DNA of 64,000 bases from Bacteroidia bacterium (GCA_030424545.1 JAUHWL010000002.1:1-64000), one strand, 5' to 3'. Positions 25,543 to 33,722 are shown, counted from the stretch's first letter. Notes: generated by a model not told the origin, from the sequence alone. Made by a program: numbers and translations.

Positions 25543-26418
25543 TTATTTTCTAGGGAGGACTCTATATCTAATTAGTAAGAAATCATCTTTATCACCGAAT
25601 TTATGCCACTTTTTGTTAGTAATGACTCTAATTTGAATATCTAAATTATCTCCAATATGTTTTTCCTCTATTGTTAAGTCTAAAATGTTTGAATCGTGAA
25701 TATTGTTTATTCCTTTTGCTGAACTCCATCCAATTCTATATTCACTTCTTGGAAAGGTTGTGTCCATTTCAACTTCTATTTTTAGTTTGTCACCTGGATA
25801 TAAATAAAACTCTGGCTTAATGAGACTTAAATGTTTGATGGCTATATTTTTCGGGTTGAATTGTTCACGATATTGTGAATTTCCAAATGAATCTGTGAAC
25901 TTTAAGATTTTTGGAACATTAAATTCTTCGTTCATATTATTGTTTTTATAATAGTCTTTTATTGAGTCTATTACGTCATTTGTATAGCAGACTATTTGTT
26001 CTAAAGCTCGTATTGATATTGGATTACTGTGATAAAGACAATTTCTGGGATAGACCAGTCTATTTAAAATTTCCGCTAACATTTCACGACCTATTTTAAA
26101 ATTCAATTCAAAATATTTTCGAAAGTGTAATTTGAATAATTGCGGTTTAGTTACTATTTCAATTGCAGTATCTAATAAACAGGCATCTATAGGTCTAGGA
26201 TATCTAGATTTCTCAGAATTATATCTATCCTCAATTTCTTTCCTTATTTTCCCATTAAGCAAGAAGTTCCCCTTATCATCTTTAGCATTGATATAGTTAG
26301 TTCCATAATTTGTTCTTAACTCTCTATCGATAACTATTCTAAGCCAATATTCAAGACTTTCAATATATTCTTTGCCATATCCTCTAATGTCTCTGTTAGG
26401 TATTTTGTTTAATGGCAT
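25543..26418 (-). CDS. Swt1-type HEPN domain protein
   Basis: 291 residues. The N-terminal ~170 residues resemble the Swt1-like HEPN fold, with a LEYWLRIVIDRELRTNYG helix at 17-34. An R-x4-H motif follows (RNCLYH), the signature of HEPN ribonucleases. The C-terminal ~110 residues are predicted beta-rich and unassigned. The gene is markedly more AT-rich than its neighbours and is tightly bracketed by a 10-bp inverted repeat, which suggests acquisition as a cassette. Possible roles are RNA cleavage in defence or a toxin-like activity; no separate antitoxin is obvious. The assignment rests on motif and helix pattern only. Confidence 0.55.
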   Translation of the reverse strand: MPLNKIPNRDIRGYGKEYIESLEYWLRIVIDRELRTNYGTNYINAKDDKGNFLLNGKIRKEIEDRYNSEKSRYPRPIDACLLDTAIEIVTKPQLFKLHFRKYFELNFKIGREMLAEILNRLVYPRNCLYHSNPISIRALEQIVCYTNDVIDSIKDYYKNNNMNEEFNVPKILKFTDSFGNSQYREQFNPKNIAIKHLSLIKPEFYLYPGDKLKIEVEMDTTFPRSEYRIGWSSAKGINNIHDSNILDLTIEEKHIGDNLDIQIRVITNKKWHKFGDKDDFLLIRYRVLPRK

Positions 26419-26432
26419 ATGGTTTGTTTAAT

Positions 26433-26442
26433 TACTCACAAC
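26433..26442. repeat. Inverted repeat at the 5' edge of the HEPN cassette
   Basis: TACTCACAAC, exact complement of 25532-25541, 15 bp upstream of the HEPN gene start. It runs directly into the nested palindrome at 26447-26557. Confidence 0.6.
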
Positions 26443-26446
26443 GTTT

Positions 26447-26557
26447 AAGTAAAATTTCGTGCGGGAGACGAAGACGAAGTCGAGTCCACCGAAACGAAAT
26501 TTGGACTAGAATAAAAGTAGCTGAATACATAAACAAAAGCCCGCATGAATTTTACTT
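26447..26557. repeat. Nested imperfect palindrome between two small genes
   Basis: Arms AAGTAAAATTTCGTGCGGG (26447-26465) and CCCGCATGAATTTTACTT (26540-26557) pair almost fully. Inside them AGTCCA (26483-26488) and TGGACT (26502-26507) form a second hairpin. The outer edges are ACAACG and TTGTTGG. The layout (long bulged palindrome with AAC/GTT-type ends between small gene units) recalls integron attC sites, but no integrase is visible. Confidence 0.6.
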
Positions 26558-26863
26558 TTTGTTGGCAACAGTTTTACTTTCATTAGTGCCAAGCATTTTT
26601 TTCTTTTCAAGTTTTAGGAAGATTCGGTTATAAAGCGAAGTCGGAAAGGAGTGGATCATCACATTAAACTCCGTGGCACTTGAGTTGTATGTGTCGATGT
26701 GCAGTCTTTTTAGATTTCCAGAACTTGCAGCTATTTTATCCTTCCGGTCAGATAATTTTCTGTTTAATAGTTCAATTTTGTTAAGGTCAGCTATGCAGTC
26801 AACAGATACTATTATCACAACTGCAAAAGCAGCTATTAAAGTTATGACTGTTTTTTTTCTCAT
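26552..26863 (-). CDS. Small membrane-anchored protein
   Basis: 103 residues from the ATG at 26863 (a TTG at 26878 is in frame but lies inside a repeat). One N-terminal membrane helix (about 5-22) is followed by a charged, possibly coiled-coil segment (26-55) and a basic tail. Both ends sit on an inverted repeat (TTGTTGGCAAC at 26559-26569, GTTGCCAACAA at 26868-26878). No family recognised. Confidence 0.4.
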   Translation of the reverse strand: MRKKTVITLIAAFAVVIIVSVDCIADLNKIELLNRKLSDRKDKIAASSGNLKRLHIDTYNSSATEFNVMIHSFPTSLYNRIFLKLEKKKMLGTNESKTVANKK

Positions 26864-26878
26864 GATTGTTGCCAACAA
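26559..26878. repeat. 11-bp inverted repeat pair bracketing the small membrane-protein gene
   Basis: TTGTTGGCAAC (26559-26569) and its exact complement GTTGCCAACAA (26868-26878) enclose the gene, in the same manner as the pair around the HEPN gene but with a different sequence. A further hairpin ATAAACGC-AATA-GCGTTTAT (26883-26902) follows. Confidence 0.6.
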
Positions 26879-27113
26879 TTGGATAAACGCAATAGCGTTT
26901 ATTTCACCTTTGGCCTAACTTAAAGTATCGTTTTAGGTAGGCGGCAAAAGTTTGTTGTTGTTTTTTAGCAAGTTTAAAAAATTAAACTTTAGAAAACATT
27001 TTCTCAGGTATAAAAAAGTTGGTTTTTGGGTGTTAAAATCTGTTTTTATCGGGCACCATGTTGGTGGCATTCTCTAAAAGTTTTGTTATTTTTCCGAAAA
27101 CAAACCCAACCTA

Positions 27114-28652
27114 ATGCTCGTAAAAACTTTTGGCAGCGCAGTTACAGGCGTAGATGCAACCACCATTACCATAGAGGTTAATATAGACAAAGGCATTAAA
27201 TTCTTTTTAGTGGGGTTGCCAGATAGCGCGGTAAAAGAAAGTCAGCAACGCATTACCGCAGCGTTAAAAAACAACGATTACAAATGGCCGGGCAAGCAAA
27301 TTACCATCAACATGGCGCCCGCAGATATTCGCAAAGAGGGCTCCGCTTACGATTTGCCTATTGCTATTGGTGTGCTTGCGGCCAGTGGCCAAATTCCTGC
27401 GGACCAAGTATCAGATTTCGTAATTATGGGTGAGCTGAGTTTAGATGGCGGTTTGCAGCCTATAAAAGGTGTTTTGCCCATTGCCATACAGGCCCGTAAA
27501 GAAAATTTTAAGGGTTTTATTCTACCCAAACAAAACGCCAGAGAAGCGGCCATTGTAAACAACCTTACGGTATATGGCATGGATAATATTGATGAGGTTA
27601 TTGGCTTTTTTGCAGGAACGCATCAAATAGAACCAACTGTTGTAGATACGCGCAAAGAGTTTGAGCTTCACCTAGAAAACCCCGCCTTTGATTTTGCCGA
27701 TGTTAAGGGGCAAGAAAATGTAAAACGTGCGTTAGAGATTGCAGCTGCCGGTGGACATAATGCCATTTTAATTGGTCCGCCTGGCGCGGGTAAAACCATG
27801 CTGGCCAAGCGCATGCCAACCATTTTGCCACCGCTTACTTTGCTAGAGGCTTTAGAAACTACCAAAATACATTCGGTTGCCGGAGCCTTAAGCAGCAATG
27901 CAAGTTTGGTTGCGCAGCGGCCCTTCAGAAATCCGCATCACTCAATTTCGGATGTTGCTTTGGTGGGCGGGGGAGGAAATCCGCAACCGGGCGAAATTAG
28001 CATGGCGCATAACGGCATTTTGTTTTTAGATGAGTTGCCCGAATTTAAACGTACCGTACTAGAGGTGCTTCGGCAACCTATGGAAGATAGAAATGTGGTG
28101 ATTTCGAGAGCCAAACTTACGGTGGCTTTTCCGGCCGGATTTATGTTAATTGCCAGTATGAATCCGTGCCCGTGCGGATATTTTAATCACCCCGAAAAAG
28201 AATGTGCATGCGGCCCCGGAATTGTACAGAAATACCTAAATAAAATTAGTGGCCCCTTGCTAGATCGGATAGATTTACACGTAGAAGTAACGCCCGTTAG
28301 CTTTGATGAGTTAAGCGCCAAACACAAGGCAGAATCTAGCGCCAGCATCCGCGAACGCGTTGTAAAAGCCCGCGAAGTGCAAAACGAAAGGTTTGCCAAA
28401 ATAGAAGGCATGCACAGCAATGCGCAAATGCACAGCAAACAACTCAGAGAGGTTTGCCAAATTACCAAAGAGGGGCATCAAATATTAAAAATGGCTATGG
28501 ATAAGCTAAACCTCTCGGCACGTGCTTACGATCGGATTTTAAAAGTGTCTAGAACCATTGCCGATTTAGAAAACGCAGAACACATAGAAAACCATCATTT
28601 GGCCGAGGCAATTCAATACCGCAGTTTAGATAGAGAAGGGTGGATGGGGTAG
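27114..28652 (+). CDS. comM: YifB/ComM-family Mg-chelatase-like AAA+ ATPase
   Basis: 512 residues, full length. N-terminal Lon-like ChlI domain, then an AAA+ core with Walker A GPPGAGKT at residues 221-228 and the Walker B segment ILFLDELPEF near 305, and a C-terminal Mg-chelatase-type domain including NPCPCGYF. ComM is a hexameric helicase promoting branch migration during natural transformation; many Bacteroidota carry this form. Single gene; the second copy of a 61-bp repeat follows. Confidence 0.9.
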   Translation: MLVKTFGSAVTGVDATTITIEVNIDKGIKFFLVGLPDSAVKESQQRITAALKNNDYKWPGKQITINMAPADIRKEGSAYDLPIAIGVLAASGQIPADQVSDFVIMGELSLDGGLQPIKGVLPIAIQARKENFKGFILPKQNAREAAIVNNLTVYGMDNIDEVIGFFAGTHQIEPTVVDTRKEFELHLENPAFDFADVKGQENVKRALEIAAAGGHNAILIGPPGAGKTMLAKRMPTILPPLTLLEALETTKIHSVAGALSSNASLVAQRPFRNPHHSISDVALVGGGGNPQPGEISMAHNGILFLDELPEFKRTVLEVLRQPMEDRNVVISRAKLTVAFPAGFMLIASMNPCPCGYFNHPEKECACGPGIVQKYLNKISGPLLDRIDLHVEVTPVSFDELSAKHKAESSASIRERVVKAREVQNERFAKIEGMHSNAQMHSKQLREVCQITKEGHQILKMAMDKLNLSARAYDRILKVSRTIADLENAEHIENHHLAEAIQYRSLDREGWMG

Positions 28653-28698
28653 TTTAGTAGGCAGTAGGCAGTTGCGGTGCTCAAAAGGTGATGACTTT

Positions 28699-28759
28699 CA
28701 ATGCTGACGTTCCGAAAACCTTCGGAAGTCTGCATCCAGACAAGCTGTGCTTCGTCAGG
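28699..28759 (-). repeat. 61-bp repeat, inverted copy
   Basis: Reverse complement matches 23813-23873 with only a few substitutions, including the inner TTCCGAAA/TTTCGGAA-type hairpin. With copy 1 it encloses about 4.8 kb of DNA containing the HEPN island and comM. Confidence 0.85.
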
Positions 28760-28780
28760 ACCTATCACTTTTTACCTTCT

Positions 28781-29404
28781 TTACTTTCTCCAAATCGGGT
28801 CTTTTGGGTCGGGGGCATTTTTAGTCCAATCTAATGGGCCTTCGCAATCAAGTTCAATAATCATGCTTTCTGGGTTGCCAAAAAAAGTGAGCATTTCTTT
28901 TCTCAGTTCTCTAAAAAACTCAAGCGAATAATCTTTACAAGACATTTGCACCACACAAATGTCTGTTTTGTTGATTACAATAATGGTGGGCTCTGCGCCT
29001 TTGTAAGAGCGCATTGTACGGCCAGGCGTAATTCTATTATCGCCAATAAAATTTTTAAACCAATAGCGCAAGGCGTACATTTTTTCTTCTTCGTTTTCGT
29101 AAGCGTAAAAAGAGTAATCAAGTTTTAACTTGGATTTGTTTCCGATGTTATTTACCGTTTTTTCTTTTGCTTTTAAGATGAAAAAATCATGAAAATCAAA
29201 ATTTGTATTGTCCAATTCGCCATAATCGGGCTCGGTTTCGTTTAAATATTTTTTGTCGTAATCGCCCGCTTTAGCATCTACAAATGCCGAAATTTTTTGT
29301 TTTAACTCTTGATGCTGCGCGTGCATGTTAAATTGAAATAAAAGGAAAAGCACAAGGGTAAATGATTTAACGAGCAAATTATTTATAGATTTTGTCGACC
29401 GCAT
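28781..29404 (-). CDS. Exported protein of unknown function
   Basis: 207 residues from the ATG at 29404, chosen because it gives a compact signal peptide (LVKSFTLVLFLLFQFNMHAQ); an in-frame ATG at 29443 adds 13 residues. The mature part is mixed alpha/beta without recognised motifs, with two cysteines. Probably periplasmic. Downstream lies the inverted 61-bp repeat. Confidence 0.5.
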   Translation of the reverse strand: MRSTKSINNLLVKSFTLVLFLLFQFNMHAQHQELKQKISAFVDAKAGDYDKKYLNETEPDYGELDNTNFDFHDFFILKAKEKTVNNIGNKSKLKLDYSFYAYENEEEKMYALRYWFKNFIGDNRITPGRTMRSYKGAEPTIIVINKTDICVVQMSCKDYSLEFFRELRKEMLTFFGNPESMIIELDCEGPLDWTKNAPDPKDPIWRK

Positions 29405-29480
29405 TGTATTATTTTTAAATTTGTTAACGAGTAGAGTTTTCATTGTTTCATGACTTGTTTGCCTTTTACAGGCAACAGCG

Positions 29481-29508
29481 CCCTCTCCTGCAAAGGAGAG
29501 GGTTTTTT
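29481..29508 (+). terminator. Palindrome with T-run (terminator-like, related to the leuS-region palindromes)
   Basis: CCCTCTCCTGCAAAGGAGAGGG at 29481-29502 is followed by TTTTTT. The stem is the same sequence as the palindromes at 7502 and 8271. There is no plus-strand gene directly upstream, so it may be a repeat copy that happens to resemble a terminator. Confidence 0.5.
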
Positions 29509-29660
29509 ATTTTTTATAATCTTCTTGAAAGCCATTTTGTATTTGGGTGCTAACCTAAGTATTTTAAGAATATTGAGTATTGAAATTAATAAACGTCAAA
29601 CTTTATATTTTTAGCATAGTCTTTTATTATCTTTCCCTTTTATACGCCAACCACCAATAC

Positions 29661-30263
29661 ATGAAGTCGCCAGAATCATTAAAGAGCCTATTGCCCTTTT
29701 TAGAAAATGAAGTTTTTGATTCATTACCGCATGCGCTTACGTATCATAATTTAGCACATACAAAACAAGTCATTGATTTTGCCATGACTCTAGCTGGCAA
29801 CGCGAGTTTAAGCGAAAAGGATACACGATTAATTTATGCAAGCGCAGCACTACATGATTCGGGGTACGGTAAAAAGTATTACGCAAACGAAGGTGTGGCT
29901 GCGTTACTTGCCGCTAGAGTATTGCCAACATATAATTTTACAACCAAAGAGATTGAACAAATACAGAACATGATTTTGGCAACAAATTTGGCCATTGTTC
30001 CAACCAACAAATTAGAAATGCTACTAGTAGATGCTGATTTGGCTTACTTAGGAACTGATGATTTTTTTGATTGGTCTAACAAGCTCTATGTAGAATGGGG
30101 GAATATGGGGATTTATGATGAGCCAAAAGAAAAATGGCTGGCCAGCCAAATTGTGTTTTTAGAAAAGCATTTTTATTACACAAAAGAAGCTCAAATATTA
30201 TTTGAAGAATCAAAGCAACTCAACCTGCAAAAGCTAGAGTCTTTTACACACTGGCCATATTGA
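29661..30263 (+). CDS. HD-domain phosphohydrolase-like protein
   Basis: 200 residues from the ATG at 29661; a TTG start at 29580 would add a hydrophobic leader, less likely. HD-type metal ligands are visible: YHNLAHT near the N-terminus, ALHDSGYGK in the middle (H-D pair) and LLVDADLAYLG later. This resembles small HD proteins of the predicted metal-dependent phosphohydrolase group; the substrate is unknown. Cytoplasmic. It ends just upstream of the nos locus control region. Confidence 0.65.
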   Translation: MKSPESLKSLLPFLENEVFDSLPHALTYHNLAHTKQVIDFAMTLAGNASLSEKDTRLIYASAALHDSGYGKKYYANEGVAALLAARVLPTYNFTTKEIEQIQNMILATNLAIVPTNKLEMLLVDADLAYLGTDDFFDWSNKLYVEWGNMGIYDEPKEKWLASQIVFLEKHFYYTKEAQILFEESKQLNLQKLESFTHWPY

Positions 30264-30335
30264 GTTGTTCTATACTCAATGGGTATTGATTCCAATATTT
30301 TTCATCCTTACTATTGTGCCGTCTCAATATCTCAA

Positions 30336-30349
30336 TTGATATTTATCAT
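30336..30349 (+). promoter_or_regulatory. FNR-type box upstream of the nos-locus uptake genes
   Basis: TTGATATTTATCAT matches TTGATnnnnATCAA at nine of ten positions. Its centre (30342.5) is 29.5 bp before the -7 element TACATTTG, which fits a class II activator site near -41.5. A weaker half-match (TTGATTCCAATATT) lies 50 bp further upstream. Confidence 0.6.
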
Positions 30350-30371
30350 ATATACAGAGAGCTTTTGAGGT

Positions 30372-30379
30372 TACATTTG
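30372..30379 (+). promoter_or_regulatory. -7 element, near-leaderless promoter
   Basis: TACATTTG matches TAnnTTTG and ends only 4 bp before the ATG at 30384, so the transcript would start at or very near the start codon. Confidence 0.5.
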
Positions 30380-30383
30380 TACT

Positions 30384-30749
30384 ATGTTTAAAGCACTAAA
30401 AATAGCTGTATTGTTACTCTTCTTGCAACCGCAAGTAAGCAACAGCGTTGTTTGGCTGCTTTATGAGTTTAACAAGGATTACATTACCCAAGAGCTTTGC
30501 GAGAATAAGGACAAACCGAAGTTAAAGTGCGAGGGGAAATGTCATTTAGCAAAGCAGCTCACAGAAGTATCTCCTACAGAATCTTCAGAGCCTGCTGAGG
30601 TTAATTATATTCCTCAAGTACAACTTTTTTATCAAGGGTTGCAGTCTTCTTTTTTCACCATTTATGATAAAAATGCAATAATACCTGAGCCAAACTCATC
30701 TTACAATTTTCAACCTTTTTATGAAATAGACGAACCACCACGTGCTTAA
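30384..30749 (+). CDS. Small exported cysteine-containing protein, first gene of the nos locus
   Basis: 121 residues: an N-terminal hydrophobic signal/anchor (4-15), then the conserved-looking segment LCENKDKPKLKCEGKCHLAKQL with three Cys and one His, then a variable region ending in EPPRA. Proteins of this layout occur in Flavobacteriia next to TonB-dependent receptors. The spaced Cys and His could bind metal, and the operon context (Met-rich lipoprotein, CxxxM TonB receptor, nosZ) makes copper the likely ligand; this is inference. Controlled by an FNR-type box. No alternative start is available. Confidence 0.65.
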   Translation: MFKALKIAVLLLFLQPQVSNSVVWLLYEFNKDYITQELCENKDKPKLKCEGKCHLAKQLTEVSPTESSEPAEVNYIPQVQLFYQGLQSSFFTIYDKNAIIPEPNSSYNFQPFYEIDEPPRA

Positions 30750-30803
30750 CACAATGTTATTTCACAGAGTTCAACAATTTATTATTTCATAAAAAAAATT
30801 AAA

Positions 30804-31640
30804 ATGAAAACTTATTTTTTAAAATCAGTTTTAGCAGTTTTTGCTATTACTGTACTAGCTGTTGGTTGTAAAAAAGAATCAACAACAAATACGCCTCCAA
30901 CGCCAACGAACCCTTATGCAGGATTGCATGAAATTGCAGAAATGCCCGCCATGGGAGCCGGTGTTACGGCCACCTTATATATGGGAGAAGAGCCTTTTGT
31001 AGGCTATAATAGAGTATATGTAGTACTCAAAGATTCCGTAACAGGAGAATTATTAATGAATGCAAAAATTACTTTTCAACCCATGATGGATATGGGCGCC
31101 ATGATGCATAGTGCACCTTGGGAAGAAGCCAAATGGACAGAATCTAGCAAAGCGTTTTTAGGATCATCAACCTTTATAATGCCATCTATGGCTGGTGTAT
31201 GGACCTTAAAAGTTATGGTTCAAAATCATAGTTCTGGCGCACAAGGTGCTGCAACTTTTCCAATTACAGTAATGGAAAAACAAGAGGCTATGCTTTATTC
31301 TTTTGTAAGTGCAACCGATAGCGCACGCGTTTTTGTTGCATTGGTACAGCCTTTAAATCCAACTGTTGGTTTAAACAATTTTGAATTGGCTGTATACAAA
31401 AGAAAAACCATGATGGAGTTTCCTCCTATGGACAATTTAATGATAGAAATTGACCCAGAAATGCCCACAATGGGCCATGGTTCTCCCAATAACGTAGATC
31501 CGGTATTTACAGAAATGGGGCATTATTTGGGTAAGGTAAACTTTACCATGACCGGCTATTGGAAGGTAAATGTAATGGTGAAAGATGATCAAAATGCCAT
31601 GATGAATGACAATGGTTATTTTGATATTACATTTCAATAA
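30804..31640 (+). CDS. Met-rich lipoprotein, probable copper-binding
   Basis: 278 residues with a lipoprotein signal (LAVGC, Cys22). The mature protein has several Met clusters (MPAMGAG, MMDMGAMMHS, PEMPTMGHG) with adjacent histidines, typical of periplasmic Cu(I)-handling proteins. The fold looks like two beta-sandwich halves. It lies between the Cys-containing small protein and the TonB receptor, so it probably receives or buffers copper taken up for NosZ. No named family recognised; role inferred from composition and position. Confidence 0.65.
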   Translation: MKTYFLKSVLAVFAITVLAVGCKKESTTNTPPTPTNPYAGLHEIAEMPAMGAGVTATLYMGEEPFVGYNRVYVVLKDSVTGELLMNAKITFQPMMDMGAMMHSAPWEEAKWTESSKAFLGSSTFIMPSMAGVWTLKVMVQNHSSGAQGAATFPITVMEKQEAMLYSFVSATDSARVFVALVQPLNPTVGLNNFELAVYKRKTMMEFPPMDNLMIEIDPEMPTMGHGSPNNVDPVFTEMGHYLGKVNFTMTGYWKVNVMVKDDQNAMMNDNGYFDITFQ

Positions 31641-31660
31641 GGTTTACTAAAACCGAATAA

Positions 31661-33661
31661 ATGAAAGTAGCGAAAACAATTTTGCTATGTTCTCTGGTTC
31701 AGGCACTCTATGCACAACCCGAGAGCTTAGATTCGTTAAAAAAACCAATTGAATTATCAGAAGTTGTAGTGCTGGATCAATCAGAAAAAGATCCAGCACT
31801 AGATTTCTATAAATCTTCTAGACAAATTGGTGTAGAAAACATAATGACGCGTATGCAAGGCATTAGCATGATAAGACGCGGCAATTACGCTCCTGATCTT
31901 GTGCGGCATGGTATGCGCAATGGTCAAGTAGGTATAACCATAGATGGTATGCAGGTGTTTGGGGCATGTACAGATAGAATGGACCCGGCAACCTCTTATG
32001 TTGAAACCAATAATTTAAAAAGCATTTCTGTATCTGATGATGATGAAAATGGGGGCTGCCATAGCGCTAATATTGCAGGAGGTGTAGATTTAAAAATTAA
32101 AGAACCTGTTTTTGGAAGCGGTTTTAGCGGTGCGGTTGGCGGAGGATTTACGCCTAACGGTAAGGGTTACAACGGTTTGTTAAGTACCACCTATGCCAAT
32201 AACAAGTGGGCAATAAATGTAAATTCTGTGTATCGAAAATTTGATAATTATACAGATGGCAATGGAAACGAAGTTTTGTATTCTCAGTATGAAAAAATAA
32301 ATTTTGGAACCAATTTTAGGTATAGGGTAAATAAAAATCAGATTGTTAGGTTAGATTTTATTTTGGATGATGCGTATAACATTGGCTACGCTGCATTGCC
32401 TATGGATGTAGCTTTTGCAAAGGCACGTATGTATGGCATAACCTACCATTGGTACACAAAAGGTTTTTTTAAGCAAATTACGGCTAAGGGATATTACAAT
32501 TATATAGACCACGCCATGGATGACAGCAAACGCCCCGATGTACCTATTAGGATGGATATGCCTGGCCAAAGCAAAACTTGGGGAGCTTTTGTAGAAGCGC
32601 AAACCAAATCTATCAAAACACATTCTTTGTATAGTAAATTGGAGGTGTTTAGCAATTTTAGACATGCTGATATGACGATGTACCCAAACACATCTTCAGA
32701 ACCAGATATGTACATGCTTACTTGGCCAGATGTGCAAAAAACATCTTCACTTTATTTTATAAAAGATGTGATAACCTTAAATGCGAAAAGTGGAATTGTT
32801 GTTTCTGGGAAATTGCAAATTGATTACAACCAAATTATTACAGAAGAGGGAAGAAAGTATATGGAACCTATGGGTTATGAAGGGCCATCTACATATGTTT
32901 TGCCCTCTTTAGATGTTGAGTTTAAACATGCGCTAAATAAAAACAATTCGTTCTTAATTCATGCGGGATATGCTTCTCGCGGTCCATCTACATCAGAACA
33001 ATATGGTTTTTATTTATTTAATGCGTATGATGGTTATGATTACATAGGTAAGCCAACAATTAAAGCAGAGCAGGCTTTAAAAGCAGATTTGAGTTACCAA
33101 TTGGCAACAAAAAAATGGTTGATAGAATCAAGCTTGTTTGGGTATAAAATACAAGATTACATCTTGGGTATTACGGCAACTGATTATGATGGAATGACCA
33201 TTGGCTCTAACGGGGTACGCGTATATGACAATGTTTCTTCAGCAACATTGTATGGAGCAGAATTGGCTGTAAGTGTAGAGATATATAAATGGTTAGATGC
33301 CATGGCCAAAGCAACTTTTACAAGAGGTATTTTAGAAGATAACAGCAATTTGCCGTTAATACCACCATTAAATGGTTTGTTTGCTTTTAAGGCTAACTAC
33401 AAAAGTTGGGAAGCTATGTTTGAAACAGAATTTGCATCATCACAGAATAAAATAAATGAGCAATATGGCGACCAAAAAACACCGGGTTATGTGGTAAATA
33501 ATTTACGAGCTATTAAAACTTTTAGGCTAAAATCGTCTGCTTTAAATGTAGAATTGGGTGTGGATAATATGTTTAATATCGCCTATCGAAATCACCTTGA
33601 TTGGGGCAATATTTTGCGTATCGGTCGTAATTTTTATGTCCAAGTAAAATACAGTTTTTAA
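31661..33661 (+). CDS. nosA: TonB-dependent receptor, OprC/NosA-like (copper)
   Basis: 666 residues: signal peptide (1-19), plug domain and a 22-strand barrel ending in VQVKYSF with a C-terminal aromatic. The plug contains GACTDRMDPATSY (Cys103, Met107), matching the CxxxM copper motif of OprC/NosA, outer-membrane proteins that import copper and are needed for NosZ maturation in Pseudomonas. Many additional Met residues line the sequence. No N-terminal carboxypeptidase-like domain. Upstream genes are the Met-rich lipoprotein and the Cys protein, and cytochrome c and nosZ follow. The symbol is by analogy. Confidence 0.8.
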   Translation: MKVAKTILLCSLVQALYAQPESLDSLKKPIELSEVVVLDQSEKDPALDFYKSSRQIGVENIMTRMQGISMIRRGNYAPDLVRHGMRNGQVGITIDGMQVFGACTDRMDPATSYVETNNLKSISVSDDDENGGCHSANIAGGVDLKIKEPVFGSGFSGAVGGGFTPNGKGYNGLLSTTYANNKWAINVNSVYRKFDNYTDGNGNEVLYSQYEKINFGTNFRYRVNKNQIVRLDFILDDAYNIGYAALPMDVAFAKARMYGITYHWYTKGFFKQITAKGYYNYIDHAMDDSKRPDVPIRMDMPGQSKTWGAFVEAQTKSIKTHSLYSKLEVFSNFRHADMTMYPNTSSEPDMYMLTWPDVQKTSSLYFIKDVITLNAKSGIVVSGKLQIDYNQIITEEGRKYMEPMGYEGPSTYVLPSLDVEFKHALNKNNSFLIHAGYASRGPSTSEQYGFYLFNAYDGYDYIGKPTIKAEQALKADLSYQLATKKWLIESSLFGYKIQDYILGITATDYDGMTIGSNGVRVYDNVSSATLYGAELAVSVEIYKWLDAMAKATFTRGILEDNSNLPLIPPLNGLFAFKANYKSWEAMFETEFASSQNKINEQYGDQKTPGYVVNNLRAIKTFRLKSSALNVELGVDNMFNIAYRNHLDWGNILRIGRNFYVQVKYSF

Positions 33662-33664
33662 AAC

Positions 33665-33678
33665 CTGATATACATCAA
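33665..33678 (+). promoter_or_regulatory. FNR-type box upstream of cytochrome c-nosZ
   Basis: CTGATATACATCAA matches TTGATnnnnATCAA at nine of ten positions. Its centre (33671.5) is 51.5 bp before the -7 element TAATTTTG, the same spacing as at the fasciclin gene, consistent with a class I site near -62. Confidence 0.6.
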
Positions 33679-33722
33679 CTTTTAACGTGAAGTAGTTCAT
33701 TTTTATCGAGAGTTTACGGGCG

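Noticed and set aside
25500-26930. Calling the HEPN island a true integron
   Set aside because: No integrase gene or attI is visible in the window and the palindromes do not fully match the attC consensus ends; kept as a finding only.
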